Shown: positions 8,500-20,739 of the stretch, piece after piece
Layout of the letters: each line of letters begins with the position of its first letter
Numbering within the stretch: position 1 is the first letter of the stretch
Origin: Lethocerus indicus
Lineage: Eukaryota > Arthropoda > Insecta > Hemiptera > Belostomatidae
Reading direction: 5' to 3'
Length of the DNA stretch: 64,000 nt
NCBI GenBank assembly: GCA_019843655.1
Contig: JACDQD010000001.1
Location: 44,547,659-44,611,658, forward strand
Notes under the pieces: generated by a model
What the model was told of the DNA's origin: nothing
Databases searched by the model: none
Seen by the model: only the letters and a program-made list of their open reading frames with translations
Made by a program: the position numbers and the translations under genes

Positions 8500-11400
8500 A
8501 ATAAGATTAATGGCCTCGATATTTAAATTTATTGAACAGCACTCGTGCGATATTCGGTACCCACATTTGGCTTCTAGTCATTCGCGCCGCATTAAATAAA
8601 AGATGCCTTCATTCGCGGCGGTAATAAAAGGATAAAATCCTGGCAAAATCCACAGGTAATCCGCACAGAGCAAAACAAAATCAGTGAACTGCCATTATCC
8701 CCTTACGTTATTAAGTTTTATGTAAGGATTTTCCAAACCGTCGCCGACCACGAATAGGCAAATTAACGAGTTGCTTAAGCGTGTCGGAAGCCGGCGAAGG
8801 ATACTTAAAGACACGCAGCTGACGAGAAAATCACAAGACTAGTTTCCACCCCTCGCAGTCATCCTGAAAATACCTTACATGGACTATGAGTAAATAGATA
8901 TGAGTATTTTCAGTTGGTCAAGTAAAGGATGCCTGTACTTATCAATTAAGCAGACCAAACCGGTGACTCGTCCAAGCTGGAATCAAGTTCGGACTAGGCG
9001 AGTGAGACCTGAAAGAAAAGTAGAGAAACGAAGAAATAACCACATGTGTGGCCGAGGCCCACCCCTTCTATAAACACGCCATCCAACCCCCCACCCTCCA
9101 CACAAGTCTCTCATCCCCTCCGCTACCTACAACCCTTAACCACTCACTGCGAACAAGTCAGACCGCATATTTTATTCTATATTATTAATAATGATAATCG
9201 GGTTATTTTATTTTTACAATGTTTGGTGAGATTCTTAATAAAAAGGCATTCGGAAATCAGAAAAAGTAGAATTAAAATGTTACGAAATATTAAAAAAGAA
9301 AAACTGTATGTATTAACATTATCTATTTAAGAAATAGCGAATAAATTTTGAATTTTATCGAAATACCCAATACTCTAGTATTCACGTTAAAAAAGGCCTA
9401 AAATCTGTCTTTACGGTTAAAAGCTCACGAAAACAAGCGAGCATTCAGATTCGAGAAGTTGAAGGTATGGAAAATTTAAGCACCGAAACATGTACAATAG
9501 TATGTTGTCTGTAAAACGTACCGTATCGATCGAAATAAATTAATGTTCCTATTAACAGCGCGGCGAGGCATCTACCGATATGCTCAAAGTGCTTCGCTAA
9601 ACTTTCGTAGACCCGACGGAAGATGGCGAGAAGCCGAAATTGTCTGTTGGTCGCCTGTGGGGCATCCTGTCTGCACATTCACTGTATATGTATAACACGG
9701 TATACCTAACCTACCGGACGGAAGCCTACTGAAAGATGCCGGCAGTCGAATCCTGTCTATCGAGAGACCGAACCAGAGTGCGGAGACAGGTCACAGGAAC
9801 CGGAGTAATAACGCGTTATTTTATCATCAAGTAGAATTAAATCATAAGGTAAACTCTTAAACCGATCGCAAGTTAATAATTAATTGTTGACCGCTAATTT
9901 GGCTTAATTGATACACGGTATTTGTTTAGGGCTCCGTTAAATGTTTAGACATCAACACTGGTGTGATAGGCACTTCTTGCTGTCTGTTCCTCTCAAGTTA
10001 AATCGGTTTCGGATTCTCGCTACCGACGGTAGCATTCTATCAGCCATAGAAGTGTAGGTTTTGCATAATTTAATTAGGATAACAATAACTATTCTACCTG
10101 CCAATTTAATCGTGTCAAGTGGGCGACGGGTAATCCGAGGGATGACTAAAGAAAACTATTTTGAAGCCCACGCCTATAACACAGTTAAAAGGCTTTATGG
10201 TCTATCCCTTAATGCGCTTATGCGTTACGATAAGCGACAGCCGATATTCACTAAGCTGTTTCATGTAGATGAATGGCCATTGGTGGCCGGTGCGAAATGC
10301 ACAGGTGTCCATAGCGGGAATTGCATTACCGCGTCGAGTGCACACAGCAGGAAGATTTCCAGCTTCTACCAAGCCACAACTTTAACTAAAATCTGATTTG
10401 GTGATTTTAAGTACTTCAGTACTTGCAGATATGAAAACTCCCTTCGTCCTTTAGGACACTAAAGCATTAATACAATAACTAAAGACCGTAAGAAATAAGG
10501 GAAAAATAAAATAAGGATAAATGTGTTATTACTTCAACAATATATATCTAGTCTTTTTTGAGATATCAAATTAGGCCAAACAGGGCGATCTACTTGGTTA
10601 ATTGCGCAAGTCGAATGCCGGCTGCGCTGTCGCTATATTGTTACCATCGTGCTACTACTCAGTTCTTATTTAATAAAAAAAGTTGCGGGAAACGAAATCG
10701 CACGAGCACCGATAATTGAGATTTATGACAATATATATTTCATTAGTATACATGCAACTTAAAAGAGAACCATTCCAAAAAATGTGTTCCAAAAAATAAA
10801 TACATCGTTTATTATTTAATTATCGAATAATTTTCGTTGCATTATTTATATTGGACAATATTAAATCGTCACCGCCCGAATAATTTATTATGCGACTAGT
10901 CTGCTACATGTAAGGCTACAAGAAAAGGAGAAAAGTCTGGGAAAATCGCAGCTAATCCGTAGAACAAGAACACGGTCACGAAAAAACCACAGGTTTTTCT
11001 ATCGATTCGCTTCGAGTCATAGGTGGCAATCAAGGCCATTTAGTACTCTACCGCCCTAATCCATTGGCCTTCACAAGCAAATTAACCCCAAATCGCTGGA
11101 GAAATAAGGTGAGAAGTGCCACTGTGCTTTGTGTTGTTAAATGCCCTTCATTATAGTTTTTTAAATATTGCACAGAATAAGTGACTAGCGGTTTTCATGA
11201 TTGCGATACGGAAACAACAGGTGAAAAATCAATGGTGATGACAAAACAATGCTCCGGCCATTAATAGTCTCCCAATTAACAAAAAAAATAGTTTACCGAA
11301 ATAAAGATTGTTGAGAAAATTGTGCATTTAGAGTATCGAGGCCCGTTCTTTCATTCCTCAACTGCCTGCAAATCAATGCCGTATCAAACTGTCGAGCATA

Positions 11401-11890
11401 TTATTTAGACAACAGCAAACGAAGCAAAAATTTAGAAGTAGCTTAGACCGGTCGCTCACAAAGCGTGCTTTAATTATGCCGCATTTAAACCGGCGAAATA
11501 CTATATTTCGGGCTAAAGAATATTACTCAAGAATCTACAGTCTAAAATCAGAAAATTCGGCAAATAGTCTAAATTATTTCAACCTCTCCGCACTGTTTGA
11601 CTAAATCGGACCGACAAATCGTTTTATCACATTCACCCACAACTCCTTTGTCAGTATTAATTCTCAAATTACAGGCGTTTTACAGTTATTATACATTATC
11701 TTAATAATTATAATAACGCCGAGTACAGGCTTCGTATATTTCGTAGGTTTCAAATTACGTACACTCGATCGCCTCGACTCCCTTTATTCTATCCGGGCAT
11801 TGTCGAGATAAAGCGAAGCTAGAGTATAAAAAATGATTATTACAAAAAGTTGAATCGAAATAGAAAAAAACAATGCATAATCAACCGAGT
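8500..11890. other. Non-coding stretch with relics of dispersed repeats
   Basis: No supported exon. It holds degenerate copies of the dispersed core TTTCGGCTTCTCGCC: minus strand at about 9598-9640, plus strand at about 10008-10040. Otherwise it is AT-rich unique sequence. Confidence 0.5.
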
Positions 11891-11949
11891 CTACTCACAG
11901 GAACATGGAAAACATTTTGAATTTTCTCGGGGGAATGAAACGGAAAGAT

Positions 11950-12540
11950 GGAGGAGTTATAGAGAGGTGGAGCACTGCCGAAACAAACCGGAACACTGGC
12001 GGTGGGGGCCGCTGTCAGGAGCCAGCGGGGGGCGGCCGTCCAACACGGCAGTCATAAATCGGCATTTAGGGCCGAGAGTAGGGGGCGACAGCTTAATGGC
12101 ACCTACGCCCCCGCCCATACCCAATAACGATATAAAAACCCCCAATGAAAATACCCAGCCGTTCTCATCGTCATACCTCTCTTCAAGTCCGAGGCGGATT
12201 TTCCGGCACTGTTGATTTAAAAAAAAAAAATATAGAAAATATAGAAATGAAATATAGAAGTTAGGACTGAAATGCTCCGGGCCGGAGGACCGACTGAAGG
12301 GCCGGCCCGATCCCCCCTCCGGCTTTACGGAAGCGATAACGACCGCATAAATTAAACGGAGTGAGCGGGGGCGGGGGGGGGACTCCTGTATTGGGAAAAC
12401 TATACATTTTCCCGTAGCGCGGAGCTCGGAATTAACCGGAGAGAGCGGTGTGGCCGTACCCGAACCCCGTCGATTCTTCGATCGGCCAAAGCCGGACGGC
12501 CCAGAATAGACTCGCCGCCGGCCTTTATACCTCCGCTTAC
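11950..12540. promoter_or_regulatory. CpG-rich island, possible promoter
   Basis: About 590 bp with strongly raised GC and many CpG, in AT-rich surroundings. It causes a spurious long open frame on the minus strand that runs into the neighbouring TA repeat. A minus-strand donor-like CATGTTCCT|GTGAGT lies at its left edge (GT at about 11895). The island could therefore be a promoter with an untranslated first exon for the minus-strand gene. No core promoter element is convincing. Confidence 0.35.
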
Positions 12541-12559
12541 ATTCTATCCAATTCCGTCC

Positions 12560-12561
<2 letters not shown>

Positions 12562-12604
<43 letters not shown>
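12562..12604. repeat. (TA)n microsatellite
   Basis: About 21 TA units directly beside the CpG-rich island. Confidence 0.97.
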
Positions 12605-12606
<2 letters not shown>

Positions 12607-12806
12607 TCAAGCTTTCCGGTTCGTAGAAAGCGTTTTTAAAAAATGAACTTTATTTAACACACGGAAAAAGCTAGTACAACAGTAACTGATACAACGTCTA
12701 AACTCAACTGCCGGGCTCTGCCCGGCTTAACAAAGGGCTTTGCAAAAATCTATAAGTTGTTTATTTACGTTTCTTAATACCTTTTGGGCTCCTAGCCCTC
12801 TCTTGA

Positions 12807-12808
<2 letters not shown>

Positions 12809-12864
<56 letters not shown>
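12809..12864. repeat. (TA)n-(CA)n compound microsatellite
   Basis: About 25 TA units followed by a short CA run, 200 bp from the previous TA tract. Confidence 0.97.
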
Positions 12865-12865
<1 letters not shown>

Positions 12866-13479
12866 CTGGATAGTTCGAGACGTTACCCGTATTCGCAAAT
12901 TTTATCCGGTATTCATTACGAATGGATTAATTGTTTTACTGGGGAGAACATCAAAGACGGCAGTATCTTAATTTTCCGGAATTTCTCGTCCCCCGTGTGC
13001 ATATGTAGATGTCGGAACAGTTACAGAAAAATTGACCGTTTTCATTTACGATGACGACTCGACACTCGAATATTTACGACGTCTAATTTAAGATTAATGA
13101 AAAGATTTCCAAGAAAGCGATGGAGTAATGTGGGAAGAGGCTCGTTTGGCGGGGGATTTTTCTGTGCTTGGAAACACAACCCGGGCGGCCTCCATTGTAG
13201 GGTTTTTGCCCTTTCGAGTCTTCTGGGGCCCTCCCCGGTGTTGTCCGCTTCCGACTGAAGAGTGGGTCCACTCGGGATCCTATATATACCTGGAGGTGGG
13301 GTGTCGTTAATCCTCTTCGGATTAAGAATTGTCTGATTCCGTATTACCGGGAACTACCCGAGGCTGATGTTATATCCTATATCCCTATTAAACTTATTAT
13401 GGTTTGTTCGTATTTCTATTCTGTCGGAATATTTATTTCCCCTTGACAGAGTTTGTACTTGCAGGAACCTGCCAGCCGA

Positions 13480-13600
13480 GGTTCCTCCCAGAACATTACG
13501 CAATCCTACCGGAAGCTAGGTAGTGATAATTAATACAGATTTTTAGGATTTATCATTGGATCCATTTCTATTGTAACTCTCGATTCGAGGGAAGTGAGAA
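13480..13600 (+). repeat. Dispersed repeat family A, copy 1
   Basis: It contains AACATTACGC-ATCCTACCGGAAG and then TAGGTAGTGATAATTAA and CAGATTTTTAGGATTTATC. Related, diverged copies lie at about 36850-36980 and 43480-43760 in the same orientation. No ORF. The TE class is unknown. Confidence 0.5.
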
Positions 13601-14954
13601 CAATGGTCTACGTTTTGTGGGTAATATTCGTCCGAATATTCAAGTCCGCCACAATATTTCAAAGTTCCGATATTATTCAATTATTTACCTGAGTCGTTAC
13701 CGAACAAACTCGCAAATGAGCAGTTGTAACTATGGGACACAAACCGGAAGGAACTGTAAACACGATGATGAAAATCGGATAAATTAATTTGATCCTAAGT
13801 GTCGTACGGGATTGTTACATGACATTGAATCATTATTTGGGCCTCTCTTATGAAACGTTAACATAATATTGCAGTTTCATTATTATAAATACACGGATCA
13901 AAAAATGTACATTACCAACACCATCTCAAAATATTTTTTGATATTAAAATCATTCTACACATATATGTTTTGGGGGCAGTACGTATGGATGTAATCATAA
14001 ACCATGTGTCCCGAAATACGTACTACTATTACGGCTGTATCATATTTTTAATAAAACTGTATTCATTATTATTATAGTCAAATTAAATAGGTTTAACTCA
14101 ATGGTTAAATTAATGCGACGATTCTTCTTTGGTGCACCGAATTTTACTTTCAAATTTCAATTGATTGCTGAAATACTTTATTTGTGTGTTGTTCAGCTTT
14201 AGTTTTAATTTAAAATATGCAAAAATTGTATTAAAAAAATCTTCTTGTCGGTCTCAAAAATAAATGGGGGTTGTCTCTTACGTATCTCTAGCGTGAACGG
14301 GGTAAGATTAAACTAGGTCACGAGGTTTTGGTCACGAACCATGTACGAGCCCGTCTGCAGCTTTTAACTCCTAATGTTGTTCTCACAACGACACTCTAAC
14401 ATTTTTCTACGGCATTCCAACTAAATTGCACCTTAGAGAAGAGAAAGTCTGTATTTTTTTAAATTTCTAATTAATATCAGGGAGATGTCGAGCCTATCAT
14501 CTTTCGATTGTTGGCTAATTTAAACCAAAACAGACTTTTTAGGTTAATGAGAGGCAGTTTTACGCACTCAAATATGATCAAAAAATAAAATCTAGTTTAA
14601 TTTCTTAATTTATATTATAATAAAATAAAGAAGAAAATAATATAACGTAGTTAGTTTTTATACAAATTCCGACCAAATGGCCTCTCTTTGTAATGATTTA
14701 TATTAACTTCAATGTGTAATGCGTAATTTAATTTACGGTTATGAATGTGGTTAATAACTTTTAATGTTGTGCATATTAAAAGTGATAGTAACAATTTAAA
14801 TTTTCAGTGTGACAATGTTAAAATCGCGAAAATGAATCTGCATAAACTAACTCCATATTATTTTTACTTGAATAAGCTTGTTACTTCTATCAATCAGTAA
14901 GTGTGAAGACGTAGATTGTTTAAAAATCAAACATAAAAATTATATAAAACTTAC

Positions 14955-14993
14955 CGTCGATCGCGCTCATTATGACTTCTTCTGGCCCCAAAC
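14955..14993 (-). CDS. Candidate 39-nt exon, minus strand
   Basis: The acceptor CAATTGTTTTCAG is before 14993 and the near-perfect donor CGACG|GTAAGT is after 14955. One frame is open and reads LGPEEVIMSAID, entry and exit in phase 1. It also contains an ATG, so it could be a first coding exon. With the other unassigned minus-strand exons it suggests that a minus-strand transcript extends this far right. Confidence 0.4.
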
Positions 14994-14999
14994 CTGAAA

Positions 15000-17900
15000 A
15001 CAATTGGAATTGGTCACCAATAATATAACAAATAATGTTTATGTTTGCTCACTCTGTTTTTTATTATTTAATTACCCTACTGTTTAATCCAGAGTTTTAG
15101 CACAATTATTTTTTAGTAAAACTTTGAATGAACCTCAGCCGGAACCTCAATCATTTCGAATGCCCTGGCGTATTATTCTCTCCATGGGCGAATTCGAATC
15201 AAACATACTCCCGCTCAATAGAAATATTCACAGCGACCTATCTACCATCTATAGTTTCTCTTTTGAACTACAAACTATAGACAGTTCTGCACTCTATTCA
15301 ACAACTCCTGAACTAACTCCTGAACGCTCGATAATGCGGCCTACGACTGAATCAAGTAGAAGTGTATGTTGTTGCTGATTTTGGATGACACGCAGTTTAT
15401 GATTTCGGGTTTTTTTTAATAGTTCATTGACGTTAGAAAAAATACAACACTATGATACGGTCATTTCGTTGGACGTATCTTTGTTACATGTCATTTTCAA
15501 AGGTAAGAACTAAAAGTTAGAACCAGACCTTCGTCTCGTAGTATCAGGGACCACAAACTAAAATTTTTACATATACATATATTCAGGAATAGGCTTGTAA
15601 TATTTTGTATGAAAAAGGTATGAAGACGACTAGCTAAGGAGAAGACAGGCGGGAAAGTATAGTCTCATGTGTACTTTTCACTTCGAAAAATCTTCAGAGG
15701 TCATTCAGGTTGTTAATTTCAAGCGCTCAAAGGAAATGCTAGTAACTTTGAGTCGACCATTTGTCGAATATTTTCGAAAGGGACAAATTAGATAAGTGCT
15801 GAACCCGGGGCTTTCTCTCGTAGGCCTTTCACTTTTCGGACGTTCAATGCCGATAACGGAATTCTTAAATCAAATTTTGACTTTTATTCTAGTTTCGAGC
15901 TGATTTCGGCTCCGTCGGATCAGCGTGAATGACGTCCAAATAATTACTGCCAATATTTTGGAAATTAGCTGGAAAATACAGCGGAGATTACACATGTTTT
16001 GTGGTTACAGGAGCGGTCTAATTTTCAACTCGAAAAGCCCACTTAAGCAGGGCTCCGAATATGTTTCCCAAAAACATTATTATTAAACGCACTGAAGAAA
16101 GATTTTATATTGCTTAATTTATTATATATATCTCTAGATATTCCGCCAGCATTCGATCATTTGGTCTTATAGTCTTATAGTAGACTCGTTTCGGTTTAAG
16201 TTTGCAGAAAGAAATCGAACAGTCAGGATTCCATACCGGTGGCCGGGTGGAACTCTACTCAAAATGGGAGGAAGCCGAAACCGGTCTAGCATAACACGAA
16301 ATCGGCGAGTGGAGACGGAAGTTCGAAAGCGTGTTGAAATTAAAATCGTTTCAGAAAACCTGAACGTAATTCCTGAACAAGGATACAGTTTTTGTTTGTC
16401 TCGAGGTGAAAACATGACAAATAAAGGTTATATGGTTTGAATAAAGATCAGAGCCTTCCTACTATAATAAGTCAGGTGGTCACTTTCGCTTTACCGGGGA
16501 ATATCCAAGGGGCCCTAGGTACGCCAATTGTCCCATTGTGCGGGAGGATTAAAACGGTCAGAAAAACTTGTAATTAATGAGACTTATGATGCCGGGGATT
16601 CTAAATCATTAGGAAAGGAGATTTGGGAACATTAAGTACAGTTTAATTGGAAACACGTGAGTAGGCCCCTGATTTGAGAATAATTAGCTCTGAGTATTTT
16701 ACTTTAAAATATTCAAAATCCTAATCCATTCATTGATTGAGCAGTAACAGTGCCGTGGCAGAGCGACGTCAGCACTAATTAACTGAGTGGAATGCTACTG
16801 ACGACAGCCTAGGATGCTGTTGCCGGTAAGTTAGTTCCTCATTTTAGAGGCTGTAAACCAACTCAGAAATGACTGCTACCGCACTCATACTAATAACATA
16901 GTGTAATAGAGCATATACAAACTAGTGTAATGTAATATATATAAATGCGGAACATTAATAAGTTTTCAAATTCTGTGTTCTTATATATAATTAATGTTCA
17001 AAATTAAATTATTACTACGAGTCCGTAGGACAGACTAGGGATATAATTGTGGTGCGGTATTTCGTTTTTCAGTTATCCCACTGCTAAGGTGATTCACCCG
17101 GGTTTGACACCGGCTTACTCCGACCACATCGGTATAGCAATACCTGTGTTTTTCTAAGATATTGTTCAATGAATTTCGGTTACGGTCAACCGGTAAAATA
17201 ATGGCGTATACACCGGGAGTGTTTCAACGGCGAAGAGCGCTGTTGTGAGACTGAGGCTCCCCCCTCCACTGGGACGAGATAACCTCATTTACTATGTGGA
17301 CGATATGAATGACGGCGGTGGACGCACTTTCGTCCGCATCCGGTCGCGTCCTGCACGAACCTTACACTTTTCTAGAACATCTCATAAATATGAGAAACAT
17401 TTCAGACCTTCTTAGAATAAATTCCACAATAAATGGCTCAGAAGATGCACATAAAAGAACTGGACCTTTTTTTTTGCAGACAGTATATTTCATATTTTTC
17501 CAATATTAAATACTTTATTTTGATTTATTATAAGCCAAATTGTTACTCAATTATTAATGTCATGTTCGGTGTTTTTTTGACACACTTATCAATGCACTAT
17601 CTATGATTTCGATTTCAATACTGTTTATCATGATTTTTTACCAAATGTGAAAAAGTTAGGAACTAACGTATACTATAACGTACAATATTACGAATGGCAA
17701 TATAACAATATAGCGTTTTAAATTTTTTAATTTATTGAGTCGGTCTTTTTCGATGAGCCCCATTCAACTTTTTATATATTAAAGTGTCGCAGGTGTTTAG
17801 TTCTTTGGGTATTTCTTCCGGGATTTGAATATGATACGGCGACTGGTTATTTAAAATGAAAGTTTAATCCTTCTAAGTCTTTCCACTTCATCCTCGGATC

Positions 17901-20150
17901 ATTTGTTGCTTGAACCAGACAGAGGGAAACTTAAATCGCACTACTCAGATTTTTCCGAGTTCTTCAATATCCAATTCTTCTGTCGATGATAAATTATTTC
18001 GATTTTATTTTTACCGGTTTAAGCACGACGGGGGGCAGTTTTGCATTTAAGTCGGCAAATAGATGGCCACTCCGATATTAATCCCTTACTCGGTCTTCTA
18101 GACAAAAAAGATCATACCGGAAACACCGGGACGCTGGGGACAGTGACCCTTTCGTCACTTCATCCGGTAACAGGGAGTTTCCGAATTCGTATATTACAGT
18201 GGTCTTCAAACTTTGCCGACCCCGCATTTAGGAAAACATATCATAAAATAATATTTAAAGGAGATCAATCCTAGGCAGTTCGTGTGAAGACAGAGGAAAG
18301 TATTGCATTTCTTATTAGAAAATGTTAACATAAAATTAATGTAATTTAATCGTTAATGGCATTGATTCGTGCTCCAGGTGTCACCTACTCTTGCCGAATG
18401 GGCAATAACCGAATGTAATGTGTTAATGCTCAGACCGCGACAATAATCTAAAGGCATACCATGTAAGGCGACAATAGTGTAAAGGTCATATTACATTCGG
18501 GCGGCGATAAGGGTTCATAAACGAAATCGTTAGAATTTGAGATCAAACTAATTCAGGTTTCCCATAGCCTCCGTCCGAAAAGGTAGAAAACAGGGTCGGT
18601 GATCTCACCGGTTAGTGACGGCTCCATTATCAATGCCTTATCTCGTGTACACCAATTGCACAGGGCTTGGAACGTAAAAATATTGTCTGCGCATAATTAG
18701 GAAAGAAATAAGCTGCTCGAAATTTCAAAGAATAATGATGACACAATGCACGAAGGCGGAAAAAAAGAAACTGATTTCAAATAATGGATAATAATTATGG
18801 ATTTTCATCGATATATCAAAGAACAACATACACTTTGCCGAAATGAGCTGATACTAATTTAAGATAACTGTTTATGTTTCGGCGAAAGTTTGTGTATTTC
18901 TCATTTGTCCTTCGTCCCGGTTGTTTCTCCGATCACTTATCCCTCCCTATGACTGCTTACGAACTAACATCCACGCCATTACGGGCGGATTTCATATTTA
19001 AATTCGAAATTTATTGTCAATCGACGTATTGGTGCCGATCATTCGTTAACAATCCAGTGACGTAAGTCTGTTTATTGTTAATGTCCTATTTAAATTTTCT
19101 GAGTACGTATATGTGATAGATATGGACGTTGTAAACAAGTCGTGGACTCTGAAATTTATAACTTTATCCGTTCCGTTTTCATTTTAAATTTTCGCAGGAT
19201 TATAATGTGTAGTATATATACTTATCATATATATAAGAGAAACAAATAATTAACGTATCTCGCACAGTGGGACACGCGGTATGATGAGAAGCCGGTCGGG
19301 ACGCGTTTCGGGCACGTACGAGAGATCTTCGAATTAAATCTGTTTCTTTAATTACGAGTTACGCCCGTTCGTTTTTCGATCGTTTGTTTCGATGAAAACT
19401 GAATCTAACTTATTTCAGTTTTAAGCCAAGATATTATAAATCTTTTTATATTCCATTTAATTGGTGTGTGTATGGCTTTATTTTCAATTTCGAATTTGTG
19501 AATTGAGGGTTCGGCGAAACTGTTTCAATAGTAAATTCTGAATTATTAAAAAATATTTGTAATCTAAATATGAAGGAGTCGAATAATAGATCTGGGGAGG
19601 AGTATATTTTTGTATTGATGTAATCGTTAAAAATGAAATAGATTATATAAATTAATATTAATGATATAATTATGTTACATGATACGTACTATGCATTACT
19701 CGACGTGTCGTTTCTTCCATTCAGGATGTAATTATTCGTAACGTTTCGTAAAGTAATTTTTCCGGCAATTTTTTTTACGTTCCATCGTAGACCGGTTCGA
19801 CCATCCTGGGACTAATTTCATTCGACACAATAAGTCTACGTTTAGGACTTTCTACGTCGGTACAAGATATGGCGGCTAGCCGAAACCTGTCTACTGGAGG
19901 GAGGAGATGGTAAAATTTATATTTGACTAAATATAATTATAATTCGAGAATTTAATTTTCTAGCCGTTTAATCCTTTTTTTTACAAGACAAGGAATATAT
20001 GCAGTAGTATTTCGAATAAATTAATGTACGTTTAAAATACCTGTTTTGTGTTCTGCGAGGGTTGGAATACGGATCTTTTGCTGAAGACCAAACCAGCGAG
20101 ATGAGACAGAAAATGTACCATTAAGAGGTTTTAAGAGGTGAAATTTTTCT
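15000..20150. other. Intergenic-looking stretch
   Basis: No supported exon on either strand. The frame at 15124-15378 (84 codons, plus) has no motif or splice context and is probably chance. A donor-like TTGCCG|GTAAGT at 16827 lies in a relic of the dispersed core repeat. Further core relics lie at about 16258-16300 and 19868-19890, and a related repeat start (CCTGTTTTGTGTTCTGCGAG in part) lies near 20040. Confidence 0.5.
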
Positions 20151-20239
20151 GACACCACCGTCCCGACGTGTGGCTTGAATAATTCGTATAAGCTAGGACT
20201 AGGAGTGATGGGGAGTTTGAGCTTATTTCGTATTTAGAA

Positions 20240-20580
20240 TAGCGCTGAGTTGAGGGGCTCCGCCTATCTCTGTTAGTTGGGTAAGGTGCCGGGAGGAGCG
20301 GTGGCGTGTTGGCGCGGTGGGGGCCCTCTCCCACTCGGCCTCAATTCCAGCTCAGTTCGCTCCACGGAACCAACTCCGACTCGACACACCGGCACTCAGT
20401 TTTTTCCCAAATAGAATCGCCCGCAAATTTCAAATTCCGCAACCGTTCGCCGGTCATGGGTTTCGGTGTCTGAGCCCAATTTCAGGCTTTCGAATTTTTC
20501 AGGCCCCCCCCCTCCCGACCGACCATCTCTAGACTGAAAAGTTTTCGGACGCACTCGAGCTTATCGGGAAAATAAATAGA
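20240..20580 (+). promoter_or_regulatory. GC-rich promoter-like region of the CrebA-like gene
   Basis: CpG-rich DNA directly upstream of the CrebA-like ATG. An initiator-like CTCAGTT lies at about 20395, and an AATAAATA box lies at about 20570. No fully convincing combination of core elements is visible, so the start site is not fixed. Confidence 0.45.
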
Positions 20581-20584
20581 CAGA

Positions 20585-20650
20585 TAGATTGAGAGAGAGA
20601 CAGAGAGAGGCAGAAAAAGAGAGAGACAGGCAGAGAGAGACAGGAGAGAA
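20585..20650 (+). repeat. GA-rich (GAGA-type) purine tract in the 5' leader
   Basis: Interrupted GAGAGA/CAGAGA repeats run to within a few bases of the CrebA-like ATG. GAGA tracts bind GAGA-factor-type proteins in insects and are common near developmental gene starts. Here the tract would be transcribed as 5' UTR. Confidence 0.8.
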
Positions 20651-20655
20651 AAGAC

Positions 20656-20739
20656 ATGGAGCCCTTCAGCGTTGACAAATCTTTCTACGAAATAGCGGCC
20701 ATCGACCTGAAAGAGATCTGGGACTCGGACATGGAATCG
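20656..20739 (+). CDS. CrebA: CrebA (CREB3-like bZIP transcription factor), first coding exon
   Basis: The ATG at 20656 opens 28 codons ending at the canonical donor GAATCG|GTAAGC, phase 0. The stretch DLKEIWDSDM is almost identical to the N-terminus of Drosophila CrebA (remembered as DLKDIWDSDL). Drosophila CrebA is a bZIP activator of secretory-pathway genes; unlike vertebrate CREB3L it is generally treated as the single insect member of that group. The bZIP domain and the rest of the protein are not visible and should lie to the right, beyond the window apart from a candidate exon at 60216. Codon use is more GC-rich than the surroundings. The call rests on a short match. Confidence 0.65.

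Noticed and set aside
11957..12610. 217-codon minus-strand open frame
   Set aside because: It begins in a TA microsatellite (Tyr-Ile repeats) and runs through a CpG-rich, low-stop island. No domain or splice support.
15124..15378. 84-codon plus-strand frame
   Set aside because: No family features, no splice sites and no conserved context. Length is within chance expectation for this window.
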